Source: Silvibacterium dinghuense (GTDB lineage: Bacteria; Acidobacteriota; Terriglobia; Terriglobales; Acidobacteriaceae). Taken from it: a stretch of 64,000 nucleotides of DNA. Every line of letters starts with the position of its first letter. Position 1 is the stretch's first letter. The notes under the pieces are model-generated. The model saw only the letters and a list, made by a program, of their open reading frames with translations. It was not told the origin of the DNA and did no database searches. The position numbers and the translations under genes are program-made. The stretch is taken from NCBI RefSeq assembly GCF_004123295.1, contig NZ_SDMK01000001.1, forward strand, positions 62,001 to 126,000. The letters run 5' to 3'. This document shows positions 26,523 to 35,294 of this stretch, one piece after another.

Positions 26523-26915
26523 CTACCTGGCAGGTGCCTTGTAGGCGACGCAGTCGATTTCAACCTTGCAGTCGACCACCATGCTGGAGACGACGCAGGC
26601 GCGCGCGGGTGGATGCTCGCCAAAGTATTCGCGGAAGACCCCGTTGAAGGACTGGAAGTCGCGGGGATCATCGAGCCAGACGCCACAACGGACGACATGC
26701 TCGGCGGAGTAGCCTGCCTCATTGAGGATGGCAAAGAGATTTTTGATGGCCTGGTGCGACTGGGCGATGATGCCTCCGAAGATGACTTCGCCGTTGACCA
26801 TAGGAACCTGTCCGGAGACGTAAAGCCAGCCATCGGCTTCTACTGCGCGGGCAAAGGGCAGATGTTGACCGCCGGTGCCCTTGCCTCCTTCTACTCCATA
26901 CCGCTTCATACTCAT
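26523..26915 (-). CDS. RidA-family protein (enamine/imine deaminase type)
   Basis: 130 residues of the YjgF/YER057c/RidA fold. The conserved Arg lies in PARACVVSS, followed by KVEIDCVAYK, so the deaminase-type active site appears intact. RidA proteins remove reactive enamine intermediates released by PLP enzymes such as serine/threonine dehydratases, which fits the D-amino-acid dehydratase-like gene across the divergent promoter. ATG 26915 follows AGGAG by 5 bases; an upstream GTG (26921) overlaps that site. Starts 17 bp after the deacylase gene ends. Confidence 0.87.
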   Translation of the reverse strand: MSMKRYGVEGGKGTGGQHLPFARAVEADGWLYVSGQVPMVNGEVIFGGIIAQSHQAIKNLFAILNEAGYSAEHVVRCGVWLDDPRDFQSFNGVFREYFGEHPPARACVVSSMVVDCKVEIDCVAYKAPAR

Positions 26916-26932
26916 CTTCACTCCTGATTGGG

Positions 26933-28411
26933 TTACTGAATCCAGTGGGTGCGGCCGCGGGGAAGATAGCGGCCGGCACGCGCGCCGGTGGGCTCCTGCG
27001 CAGTATACGTGAGCACGCCGTTGACCCAGACATGCGAAATGCCCTGTGCGGCCTGGATGGGATCGGAATATGTCGCAGTATCGGTGACAGATTCAGGATC
27101 AAAGAGGACCAAATCCGCAAAGGCGCCTTCCGCGATCACACCTCGGCCTTCAAGGCCGAAACGCGCGGCAGGCATGGCGGTCATTTTATGAATCGCGGTG
27201 GCAAGCGGGAGCAGCTTCTCCTCCCTGCTATAGCGGCCGAGCACGCGGGGAAAGGTTCCCCAGAGGCGTGGATGCGGGCGTGGGTCGAGGGGCAAACCAT
27301 CGGAGCCGATCATGGTGGCAGGATGGGCGAGGATGCGGCGCATGTCGTCCTCGGAGATGCTGTGGTAGATAGCGCCGGCGGGCTGGAGGCGGCGCGCAGC
27401 TTCAAGCTGCGTAAGGCCCCAGCCTTCTGCGATGCGCGCGAGGGACTGGCCTGCAACCTCAGGGTGCGGGGTGCTCCAGGTGATGGTGATGGCGACGCGC
27501 TCGTCGATCTGACGAAGATCGAGGGTGCTGGAGCCGGCAGCATAGGGATAGCAATCGCAACCGATAGCCAGCGTTTCACGCGCAGCTTCGAGCACAGCGA
27601 GGACTTCCGCACTGCGTCCCCAGTTAGCAATCCCCGCGCACTTGAGATGCGAGACGATGACTGGAACCTGCGACTCGCCGCCGATGGTAAAGGCTTCGCG
27701 GAGCGCGTCGAGAATCGTCTCCGTCTCGCTGCGCAGGTGCGTGGTGTAGACGGCGCGGTGCGCAGCGAGCGGCTGGGCAAGAGCGATGACTTCCTCCGTG
27801 GTGGCATGGATCGCAGAGAGATAGGCGAGGCCGGTGCTGAGGCCGAGAGCTCCGTCCGCGAGTGCCTCTTCGAGCTGTGCGCGCATGGCAGCAACTTCAC
27901 TGGAGCTGGCGGCGCGATCGAGGCGGTCCATGTGATTGCTGCGCAGCGCGGTGTGACCGATGAGCGCGGCTACGTTGACGGCGGGCTGCGCGTCGGAGAT
28001 GGCCGCGATGTAGTCGTGGAAGGCGGGATAGCGGAAATCGGCTGCTTCCCCAAGAAGGTTCATCGGGTCGGGCGGCTCAGCCTTCAGCGTAACGGGCGAC
28101 GCGGAGATGCCGCAGTTGCCGACAATGACCGTGGTGACGCCTTGCGAAATTTTGGGCAGCATCTGCGGACTGCGCAGGACGGCGGTATCGTCGTGCGTGT
28201 GTACGTCGATGAAGCCGGGAGCAAGAGCGAGGCCGCGGGCATCGAGCTCAGCCGTGGTCTGGACATCGAGGCGGGAACCGATGGCAAGAATGCGATCGCC
28301 CTCGATGGCGAGGTCGGCAAGATCGCCGTTGAAAATGCCAGCCCGGCCATCGCTCTCATGGAGGCCGTCATAGATGCGGGCGTTACGGATAAGGAGATCG
28401 CAGTTTTTCAT
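26933..28411 (-). CDS. N-acyl-D-amino-acid deacylase (D-aminoacylase)
   Basis: 492 residues of the amidohydrolase superfamily, D-aminoacylase group. The HxH motif is in GFIDVHTHDD, the metal-bridging Cys in VGNCGIS, further ligands around GHTALR and VSHLKC, and IGSDGLPLDPRPHPR is typical of the family. It releases free D-amino acids from N-acylated forms. Clustering with ridA, a GntP permease and a divergent D-threonine aldolase/D-serine dehydratase homologue supports D-amino-acid scavenging, for instance from peptidoglycan or modified peptides. No signal peptide is visible, so it is cytoplasmic. Confidence 0.92.
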   Translation of the reverse strand: MKNCDLLIRNARIYDGLHESDGRAGIFNGDLADLAIEGDRILAIGSRLDVQTTAELDARGLALAPGFIDVHTHDDTAVLRSPQMLPKISQGVTTVIVGNCGISASPVTLKAEPPDPMNLLGEAADFRYPAFHDYIAAISDAQPAVNVAALIGHTALRSNHMDRLDRAASSSEVAAMRAQLEEALADGALGLSTGLAYLSAIHATTEEVIALAQPLAAHRAVYTTHLRSETETILDALREAFTIGGESQVPVIVSHLKCAGIANWGRSAEVLAVLEAARETLAIGCDCYPYAAGSSTLDLRQIDERVAITITWSTPHPEVAGQSLARIAEGWGLTQLEAARRLQPAGAIYHSISEDDMRRILAHPATMIGSDGLPLDPRPHPRLWGTFPRVLGRYSREEKLLPLATAIHKMTAMPAARFGLEGRGVIAEGAFADLVLFDPESVTDTATYSDPIQAAQGISHVWVNGVLTYTAQEPTGARAGRYLPRGRTHWIQ

Positions 28412-28471
28412 ACATGCTTGCTCCCATATAGCCTATAACCGTCATCGTACTTCCCCGCAGGAGCCCTTGCT

Positions 28472-29743
28472 TTGGAACATTCCTCGTCACTCGCTTCGCC
28501 GCTGATTTCACCACTCAACAAAGGACTGGGCACGCTGGCCGAACCGCTGCCTGCAGCCGCGATGGCGGCTCTGCACTGGAACATTCTTCGCGAGGACGTG
28601 AGCCTGCCGTGCGCGGTGCTCTACGAGGAGCGACTGGAGCACAACCTCAAGTGGATGCAGCGTTTCATCGAGGAGTATGGCGTGAAGCTGGCTCCGCATG
28701 GGAAGACGACGATGACGCCGAAGCTCTTTGCGCGGCAGATTGCAGGCGGAGCGTGGGGTATCACGCTGGCAACGGCGCAACAGGCACTGGCAGCATATGA
28801 GCACGGTATACGGCGGGTGCTGATGATGAACCAGCTTGTCGGCAGACAAAATATGGAGGCTGTGTCACGGCTGCTCGAAGATCCTGCGTTCGATTTCTAC
28901 TGCCTGGTGGATTCAGCGGCACAGATCGAGCAGCTTGGGACGTTTTTCCATGCAAAACGGCAGCGGGTGCAGGTGCTGCTGGAAGTGGGTATAGAAGGCG
29001 GCCGGGCCGGGGTGCGCAACGCAGCGCAGATCGTCGAGGTGCTCGCGGCTCTCGCACGGTGGAAGGACACTCTGGCGCTACGCGGCGTGGAGCTGTTCGA
29101 AGGATTACTGAAGGAAGAGAGTGCGGTGCGCAGCTTTCTGGAGCGTGCGACTGCAGTAATGCGGCAACTGCTCGCGGAGAAACATCTTGCTCCCGGTAAG
29201 GCGATCCTGACCGGTGCGGGTTCGGCGTGGTATGACGTGGTAGCAGAGGTCTTCACAGGCGCGGGTTTTGGCGAGGCGGTGGAAATTGTGCTGCGCCCGG
29301 GCTGCTACCTGACGCACGACGTGGGCGCGTATCGCGAGGCGCAGGAGCGCATCCTGGCGACTAACCCGATCGCGCAGAAGCTGCGCGCCGGACTGTTGCC
29401 GGCGCAGCATGTGTGGTCCTATGTGCAGTCTGTGCCGGAGGCGGAACGAGCTATTTTAGGCATGGGCAAGCGCGATGCAGCCTTCGATGCGGGGCTGCCG
29501 GAGCCGGCACTGCACTATCGTCCAGGTGAGGATGCTCCGCGAACGACGCCTGCGCACTGGAAACTGGCGAAGATGATGGACCAGCACGCATATCTCGATA
29601 TTCAGGCAGGCGATGACATACGGCCTGGAGACATGATCGCCTGCGATGTGGCGCATCCGTGCCTGACTTTCGACAAATGGCGGACGCTGCTGGTGGTGAA
29701 TACGCACTATGACGTCATCGATGTGGTGGAGACGTACTTCTAG
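28472..29743 (+). CDS. D-threonine aldolase / D-serine dehydratase-like PLP enzyme
   Basis: 423 residues of the alanine-racemase-N fold. The PLP Lys is in KLAPHGKTTMTPKL, and the metal-binding His and Cys are in CDVAHPCLTFDKW, as in zinc-dependent D-serine dehydratases and D-threonine aldolases. TTG 28472 is preceded at 8 bases by GCAGGAG; a later ATG at 28562 would remove about 30 residues. It diverges from the deacylase operon across 60 bp. It probably degrades D-serine or D-threonine (or 3-hydroxy-D-aspartate) delivered by the deacylase and permease; which one cannot be told. Confidence 0.85.
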   Translation: MEHSSSLASPLISPLNKGLGTLAEPLPAAAMAALHWNILREDVSLPCAVLYEERLEHNLKWMQRFIEEYGVKLAPHGKTTMTPKLFARQIAGGAWGITLATAQQALAAYEHGIRRVLMMNQLVGRQNMEAVSRLLEDPAFDFYCLVDSAAQIEQLGTFFHAKRQRVQVLLEVGIEGGRAGVRNAAQIVEVLAALARWKDTLALRGVELFEGLLKEESAVRSFLERATAVMRQLLAEKHLAPGKAILTGAGSAWYDVVAEVFTGAGFGEAVEIVLRPGCYLTHDVGAYREAQERILATNPIAQKLRAGLLPAQHVWSYVQSVPEAERAILGMGKRDAAFDAGLPEPALHYRPGEDAPRTTPAHWKLAKMMDQHAYLDIQAGDDIRPGDMIACDVAHPCLTFDKWRTLLVVNTHYDVIDVVETYF

Positions 29744-29748
29744 AGCAG

Positions 29749-29864
29749 TGACAAATCGGGCGCCCGAGATCTCCGAATCGAGACCTGAGCACCCGGACTT
29801 CTTAAAGATTCATGTGAGACCCACCCATGACAAAATCTGTCATGGGTGGGGCACCCGATTTGTT
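29749..29864. repeat. Family A hairpins, copy A3, inside a long-range inverted repeat
   Basis: Between two convergent genes. A perfect hairpin CCCACCCATGACA-aaatc-TGTCATGGGTGGG occupies 29820-29850; its arms match copy A2. A degenerate first hairpin (29759-29795, with GAGATCTC and GAGACCTGAG) precedes it. The outer ends, ACAAATCGGGCGCCC at 29750 and GGGCACCCGATTTGT near 29849-29863, also form an inverted repeat with one mismatch. The element may terminate both genes, though it has no T-run. Confidence 0.75.
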
Positions 29865-29874
29865 ACGGTGACGA

Positions 29875-32800
29875 TTACGATTTTCCGGCCTTGAGCTGGT
29901 CGAGAAGAACCGAGACTGCTTTTTCGAGTTGCGAGTCGTGGTCTTCAAGGGTTTCTCCGGGCTGGCGGACGACCTCAACATCGACCGGGCGGGGATGGCC
30001 TTCCATCGTCTGCCCGCGTAGATCCTGTACGCGAATCTCAGGCAAACGTACGGCGGAACCGTCGATAAGGCCGGTACCGCCGGTGAAGATGATCCAGCCC
30101 GCTGTCGGCGTACCGACGACCTTGCCGAGGTGCAACGCGCGGTAGCCTTCGGTGAAGTCCTCAGCGTCGGAGAGCGAACTTTCATTGGTAAGAAGAACAG
30201 TGGGCAACCCCAGGGCACGCTGACCAAGCATCTGGCGCGAGGGCGTGGTCGGCTCACCGCGGGTTGTCATGAGGAGATAGTTTTTCCGCGAGAGAACGTC
30301 GATCGCGTAGCCGTTGACGTAGCCGCCGTTGTTGTTGCGCACGTCGACGACAACGCCTTCCCTGCCCTCGTTCTGCGCATCGAGATCGATGTAGAGCTGC
30401 TTGAGCGAGTGGTCGCCCATGTCTGCGATGTGGACGTAGCCGAGCTTGCCGCCGCTGAGCTTTTCCACCATGGCGCGATTGTGTTCCACCCAGCCGCGAT
30501 AGAGCAAACCGGACTCCGTCGCAGAGTCAACCGGTTGCACGACGGCATCGCGCTCTTTGCCGTCGGTTGCAGAGATGCGCAGAACGACACGGCGGCCGAC
30601 CTGATCCTCAAGGAGCTGGTTCAGGTTGGTGTGCCCATCGATGGGCGTGCCATTCACGGCGACGAGCTTCTCACCGACATGCATGGAGCCTTCGACTGCG
30701 GCAGGACCGAGGGGGACGATCTCGCGAATGACCAGCCCCTTGCCGGCTTCATAATCGGCGCGGTCGAAGCGCAGACCGAGGCGGCCGGTCTTCACCGGGT
30801 GCGCCGCGCCGCCGGAGATGCCGGAGTGCGAGGCATCGAGCTCACCGATCATGAGGTTGATATCGCGACGCATCTCGTCGGGCGTGCGGCTGCCGGCGAT
30901 GTAGGGCGCGAAGGTGTCGTGGAGCTCGCTCCAGTTGCGGCCGTGGAAATCCTGGTCATAGAAGCGGCGGTTGAGCACGCTCCATGCCTCGTTGAAGGCG
31001 ACAACCTTATCGGTATTGAAGTCGATATCCATGGTGGCCGTGGCCTGGATGGGCTTGGCCTGGCCGCTTTCGAGCGTGATGCGGCGAGGCTGGCCGTCTT
31101 CGAGGATGAGCAGCTCCTTCGAATCCGGCGAGAAGGTGATGCTTCCCTTGTCCTCGGCGTTTGCGGTGAGCTGCTTGGGGACCGGAGGTTCCTTGGGATT
31201 CTCCTCAAGCGAGTAGGAATAGAGATTGGAGTGATTCTCCGAGCGCGCAGAGAAGACCAGGGTCTTGCCGTCGGGGCTGATGTGCGGCTCCATGGCATTC
31301 AGACCAAGAGGCAGCAGGGTAAGGCGATCACGGATGCCGTCGAAGTCGATGTTGAAGGGCTTGTTCTTGTCGGCTTCTTTCTTGTCCTTCTCCGCGTCTT
31401 TGTCTGCTTCCTTATCGCCGGTTTTGGCTTCTTCCGGCGTGGTGGTGGCGGGCTTGGTCTTTGTGTCGTCCTGTTTGGGAGCAGGCTGACCGGGCGCGTG
31501 GAAGAGATCGCGGAGCTCGTCTTCGCGATACTTCGGCACGTGCGGGGTGAGATCGACGCGTGCGATCTCGAAGTCTTCACTGCGCTGTGCAGTCTCGAAG
31601 AGCAGGTATTTGCCATCGGGCGCCCAGACGATATTGAAGGCGCTTTCTCCATTAGCGAGGAACGACACAAAATGCGCTTCCCCGCCTGCGGCAGGAATCA
31701 CCTTGATATTGCGGAAGGCATCGACGCCGACGGTGGTGTAGGCGATCCACTGGCTATTGGCGGACCACTCGATCGTGGGTTCTTCCATCAGATCGTTTGC
31801 GAGCACCTTATCGCTCATGCCCTCGAGGGCGATGAGACGCAATTCGCGCTCGTTGCGGGTGTAGACGATGCTCTTACCGTCGGGTGACCAGCGAGGATTT
31901 TCATTCTCATCCGTGCCGCTGGTGAGCGGGCGTTCCTTATTCGTCTTGAAGTCGTACTCGTAGAGGTTGTGATGCCCGCCTCGTTCGGAAACATAGACGA
32001 GGCGCATGGAATCGGAAGACCAGTGCAGATCGCTTTCGCGCTCGGGCGTCGCGGTCACGCGGAAGCCATCGCCTCCATCTTTGGCGGGGATGACAAAGAC
32101 ATCGCCGTGTGCAACGAGGGCCATCTTCTTGCCGTCGGGCGAGAGCTCCATCTCGTCGAAGTGATTCTCAGTCGTATGGCGGATGTCGGGCGACGAAGGC
32201 ACACCGCGCAGAGTGATGGGCACCTCGGCCGCTTTGCCGGAGGCGATGTCATACTTCCAGATGGTGAGATTCCGCTCGAAGACGATGGCCTTGCCATCGA
32301 CACAGATGGAGGGGTAGAGAACGCGGCCATGCTCGAAGTGGGTGAGTTGCTTCGGCTCACCACCCAAGGTGAGAGACCAGAGATTCTCGGCACCGCTCTT
32401 GTCGCTCATGAAATAGAGCGTGTGTCCGTCCTGCGACCACATGGGCCAGGCGTGCTTGGCATCGGCAGGGATAAGCACTTTTGCAGGTGTAGAGTCGGCG
32501 AGAGGCTTGAGCCAGAGCTCGGTCTCGTCGATGTGAGCGTGGCCGCTGCGCCACCATTGTGCGTAGCTGATGCCCTTGGCAATGAGGGCGACGTTTTCGC
32601 CGTCGGGTGACGGGGCACTCTCGAACTCGGACAGGTAGCGCTCGCGGCTGACCTCAAGCGGTGTGCCTCCGGCCGCACTCACGCGGAAGATATCGGGCAG
32701 ATGCGCGATATCGTTCGCCGCGGAGGTGAAGTAAATCCACTTACCGTCGCGGGACCAGCCATCGAGCTGATCGGGAAGATCGCTGAAGGTGAGGCGGCGG

Positions 32801-33126
32801 AGTTCGCCGGTGGCGAGGGTGAGGATATAGATATCTCCGCTGCCGGTGCGGGTGGAAATGAAGGCAAGCTGCGTGCCGTCGGGCGAATACATGGGGCGCG
32901 ACTCGGTGGCGGGGTCGGTCACCAGCAGGTGCGCGATGCCGCCCTCGGCCGGCACGGTCCAGATATCGCCGCCGGAGGCAAAAGCAATCTCCTTGCCGTC
33001 GGGCGAGAGCGCAGGCTCGGCAAGCGATGGCCGCGAGGCTGGCGCAGCATGGGCGAGGAAGCAGGTGGAAGCAAAGCAGAGAGAGGCAAGGAACGGGCCG
33101 CGAAGGCGGTGCGAGAGCGCAGTCAT
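29875..33126 (-). CDS. Tricorn-type protease, secreted
   Basis: 1083 residues from ATG 33126, where a signal peptide starts (RGPFLASLCFASTCFLAHA). Order: TolB-like beta-propeller repeats (PDGxxIAF) to about residue 620; an acidic/Lys-rich linker with repeated EAD/KEAD; a C1 helical region with the charge-relay pair SH near residue 764; a PDZ domain; then the S41-like C2 domain with nucleophile Ser in SLSDAEDF (about 984) and Glu in TMEGHPRP. These match the Ser-His-Ser-Glu set of archaeal tricorn, but the leader suggests periplasmic action on peptides. The open frame reaches 33240 without similarity. Convergent with the D-amino-acid gene. Confidence 0.9.
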   Translation of the reverse strand: MTALSHRLRGPFLASLCFASTCFLAHAAPASRPSLAEPALSPDGKEIAFASGGDIWTVPAEGGIAHLLVTDPATESRPMYSPDGTQLAFISTRTGSGDIYILTLATGELRRLTFSDLPDQLDGWSRDGKWIYFTSAANDIAHLPDIFRVSAAGGTPLEVSRERYLSEFESAPSPDGENVALIAKGISYAQWWRSGHAHIDETELWLKPLADSTPAKVLIPADAKHAWPMWSQDGHTLYFMSDKSGAENLWSLTLGGEPKQLTHFEHGRVLYPSICVDGKAIVFERNLTIWKYDIASGKAAEVPITLRGVPSSPDIRHTTENHFDEMELSPDGKKMALVAHGDVFVIPAKDGGDGFRVTATPERESDLHWSSDSMRLVYVSERGGHHNLYEYDFKTNKERPLTSGTDENENPRWSPDGKSIVYTRNERELRLIALEGMSDKVLANDLMEEPTIEWSANSQWIAYTTVGVDAFRNIKVIPAAGGEAHFVSFLANGESAFNIVWAPDGKYLLFETAQRSEDFEIARVDLTPHVPKYREDELRDLFHAPGQPAPKQDDTKTKPATTTPEEAKTGDKEADKDAEKDKKEADKNKPFNIDFDGIRDRLTLLPLGLNAMEPHISPDGKTLVFSARSENHSNLYSYSLEENPKEPPVPKQLTANAEDKGSITFSPDSKELLILEDGQPRRITLESGQAKPIQATATMDIDFNTDKVVAFNEAWSVLNRRFYDQDFHGRNWSELHDTFAPYIAGSRTPDEMRRDINLMIGELDASHSGISGGAAHPVKTGRLGLRFDRADYEAGKGLVIREIVPLGPAAVEGSMHVGEKLVAVNGTPIDGHTNLNQLLEDQVGRRVVLRISATDGKERDAVVQPVDSATESGLLYRGWVEHNRAMVEKLSGGKLGYVHIADMGDHSLKQLYIDLDAQNEGREGVVVDVRNNNGGYVNGYAIDVLSRKNYLLMTTRGEPTTPSRQMLGQRALGLPTVLLTNESSLSDAEDFTEGYRALHLGKVVGTPTAGWIIFTGGTGLIDGSAVRLPEIRVQDLRGQTMEGHPRPVDVEVVRQPGETLEDHDSQLEKAVSVLLDQLKAGKS

Positions 33127-33327
33127 CGGAAGAGTCAGTTGCTCCGTGCGAGGTATGGGAATGAGGATAAACGACAGAAGTGCCGCTGTCCGGAAAGAGT
33201 TACCGGCATGAAATGATAGAAAACGGACGGTGCGGCACACAGAAAGCAGAAGATGTGCGTCCCCAGTACGGGGGAGAGCGTCCTATGAGAACAATATCCT
33301 CAGAATTTGCAGGTTGGAGTGAAACCC

Positions 33328-35094
33328 GTGATCGGTGAAAGACATTCTGGAAAGCGCGGAATCCTGCGCTCTACCCCTTTGCTGCTGTTATTGCCGGGAT
33401 TGCTTCTACCCGGATGCGGGCGGCACACAGCCGTGGAGATAGGGCAGGGAGCGGACAGCTTTCTCTCGGCGGGAGCGGCAAAGACCGGTAACCCGCAGGT
33501 GGCGCGCTACACGGTGACACCGCGCACCGCTGCCGATATCACAGTCGAGTTCGGGCCTACGACAGGTTATGGCTCGAAGACCTGGACCGTGCATGCGAAT
33601 GCGGATCAGCCGGTGGAGATGCTGGTCGCGGGAATGCGCGGGGATGCGACCTATCACATGCGTGCGGTGGTGCATTTCAACGACGGCACCACGGTAAACG
33701 ATACAGACCAGAGCTTTGCCACCGGGCATTATCCGGAGCACCTGCGGCCGCACATCACCGTGGAGAGCCATGGGAATCCGCAGCCAGGCGTGGAGCTGCT
33801 GAATCCGTCGATCGGTTCGGGCTTCCAGGCAACGGTGGTCGACCTCCAGGGCAATCTGCTCTGGGCCTATGAGTACAAGGACCGGCAATCCGTGGCCAAG
33901 GTGCAGTTCCATCGCTATGAGCAGTCGGCCGCCTTCACCCTGAAGGGTTGGGGTTGGTGGCTGGAAAAGCATGTGGGCATGCATCCGGCCGGAGATCCAA
34001 AGCTGTGGGATGCGAAGCTGTGGAAGTCTCCGCCGCCGATGCGCCGCTTCGCGACGATCATCAACCCGATCAAGCCGCTGCCCAACGGGAATTTTCTGCT
34101 GGTGATCGGCCTCGCCTCGCACGCGCTGGTCGATGGTCCTGATGGCACGCCCCCGCCGGGGACGCTGAGCACGCTGCGCGAGATCAATCTTGCAGGCGAG
34201 ACCGTGTATGACCTACCGGTAGCGGAGCTGAACAAGAGGCTCGCCACCATTGGCTACAAAGGTCCGCAGATCGAGATGGTGCATCACGACGTAGAGGTGC
34301 TGCCGAACGGGCACATGATCGTGATTGCGAACGGAACGAAGGTCTACCGCGATCTGCCCGGGCGGCCAGGCGCGACGCGCGTGGTGGGCGACGTGCTGGT
34401 GGATCTCGATCAGAACTTCCAGCCGGTGTGGACGTGGAGCACCTTCGATCATCTCGACATTACGCGGCACCCGATGGACTTTCCTGACTGGACGCATACG
34501 AATGCGGTGGTCTACACCAAGGACGACGGCAACCTGCTGGTCTCCATGCGCTCGCAGCACTGGGTGATCAAGGTGGATTATCGCAATGGCCACGGTACGG
34601 GCAACGTGATCTGGCACCTTGGACATGGCGGCGACTTCCAGCTGATCGGCGGCCATGATCCCGAAGACTGGCAGTATGGAGAGCACCAGCCGGCTATCTT
34701 CAGCACGAACAATGCCGGTGTCTTCGACATGGGCGTAATGGACAACGGCAACGAGCGGCTGCTCGCGGATGGGAAGGTCTGCGGCACCAAGGGCGCTGGC
34801 CCGTGCTACACGACGGTACCGATCTACCACATCGACGAGGCCGCAAAGACCGCAACACTTGTCTTCCACGATGTGTTTCCGCCGAAGCAGTTCTCTCTGT
34901 GGGGCGGCGGCATTCAGTCTCTCGCGAATGGCGATGTGGAGATCGATCTGTGCAACCAGGGGATGGCGTCGAATGTGCTCGAGGTGACGCGGGAGGAGCA
35001 TCCGCAGACGGTGTGGCAGTTGCACCTGGAGCGCTCGAACTCGTATCGCTCCGAGCGGCTGCCGAGCCTCTATCCCGGCGTGCAGTGGAACTAG
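33328..35094 (+). CDS. Aryl-sulfate sulfotransferase-like lipoprotein (ASST)
   Basis: 588 residues. The signal peptide ends in a lipobox (LLLPGC, Cys about residue 30), so the protein is likely a periplasmic lipoprotein. A Fn3-like N-terminal part is followed by a six-bladed propeller. Residues matching E. coli AssT are visible: His in MVHHDVEVLPNG (about 320), His in WTHTNAV (about 390), Arg in SMRSQ (about 408), and the candidate sulfo-histidine in GEHQPAIF (about 453). ASST enzymes move sulfate between phenolic compounds without PAPS. GTG 33328 follows GGAG by 8 bases; TTG 33307 and GTG 33319 are alternatives. Substrate unknown. Confidence 0.85.
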   Translation: MIGERHSGKRGILRSTPLLLLLPGLLLPGCGRHTAVEIGQGADSFLSAGAAKTGNPQVARYTVTPRTAADITVEFGPTTGYGSKTWTVHANADQPVEMLVAGMRGDATYHMRAVVHFNDGTTVNDTDQSFATGHYPEHLRPHITVESHGNPQPGVELLNPSIGSGFQATVVDLQGNLLWAYEYKDRQSVAKVQFHRYEQSAAFTLKGWGWWLEKHVGMHPAGDPKLWDAKLWKSPPPMRRFATIINPIKPLPNGNFLLVIGLASHALVDGPDGTPPPGTLSTLREINLAGETVYDLPVAELNKRLATIGYKGPQIEMVHHDVEVLPNGHMIVIANGTKVYRDLPGRPGATRVVGDVLVDLDQNFQPVWTWSTFDHLDITRHPMDFPDWTHTNAVVYTKDDGNLLVSMRSQHWVIKVDYRNGHGTGNVIWHLGHGGDFQLIGGHDPEDWQYGEHQPAIFSTNNAGVFDMGVMDNGNERLLADGKVCGTKGAGPCYTTVPIYHIDEAAKTATLVFHDVFPPKQFSLWGGGIQSLANGDVEIDLCNQGMASNVLEVTREEHPQTVWQLHLERSNSYRSERLPSLYPGVQWN

Positions 35095-35108
35095 CCATCC
35101 AGGTACCC

Positions 35109-35218
35109 GCCTTCGGCTGCTTCGCGCAGGGCGAACGGCCTTCGGCTCCCGCTCCCGTTGGTCGCGGGACTGACCGTCCCGGCATTCGCCTTCGGCCTCC
35201 GCTCCCGTTGGTCGCGAT
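35109..35218 (+). repeat. Family B repeat, copy B3 (tandem, after ASST gene)
   Basis: Two units in tandem begin 14 bp after the stop: first CGCCTTCGGCTGCTTCGCGC-AGGGCGAACGGCCTTCGGC-CCCGCTCCCGTTGGTCGCG, then GGGACTGACCGTCCC (5-bp stem) and CGCCTTCGGCCTCCGCTCCC-GTTGGTCGCGAT. Direction follows the upstream gene. Confidence 0.85.
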
Positions 35219-35237
35219 GACAAGCAACCAGTAAAAC

Positions 35238-35281
35238 AAAAGTCCCACATCTCGGAAGTGAGATGTGGGACTTCTGCTTTT
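35238..35281. terminator. Bidirectional terminator, family A hairpin copy A4
   Basis: AAAAGTCCCACATCTC-ggaagt-GAGATGTGGGACT then TTCTGCTTTT: a perfect 13-bp stem with A-tract before and T-tract after, between the two convergent propeller genes. Its CCCACATCTC arm is the family A arm with one compensated base pair. Confidence 0.8.
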
Positions 35282-35294
35282 CCAGCGTGATAGC

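Noticed and set aside
26945-28438. 497-codon open frame opposite D-aminoacylase
   Set aside because: Shadow of a well-supported gene; no family match visible.
30130-31887. 585-codon open frame opposite the tricorn gene
   Set aside because: No recognisable domain and fully inside a strongly supported gene.
29875-33126. Lys/Glu/Asp-rich linker in the tricorn gene as a possible repeat insertion
   Set aside because: Charged linkers are usual between the propeller and core domains in bacterial tricorn homologues; the frame is intact.
35109-35281. CRISPR-like array suggested by repeated short units
   Set aside because: Units are two to three, unequal in spacing, and match dispersed copies elsewhere; no cas genes are present.
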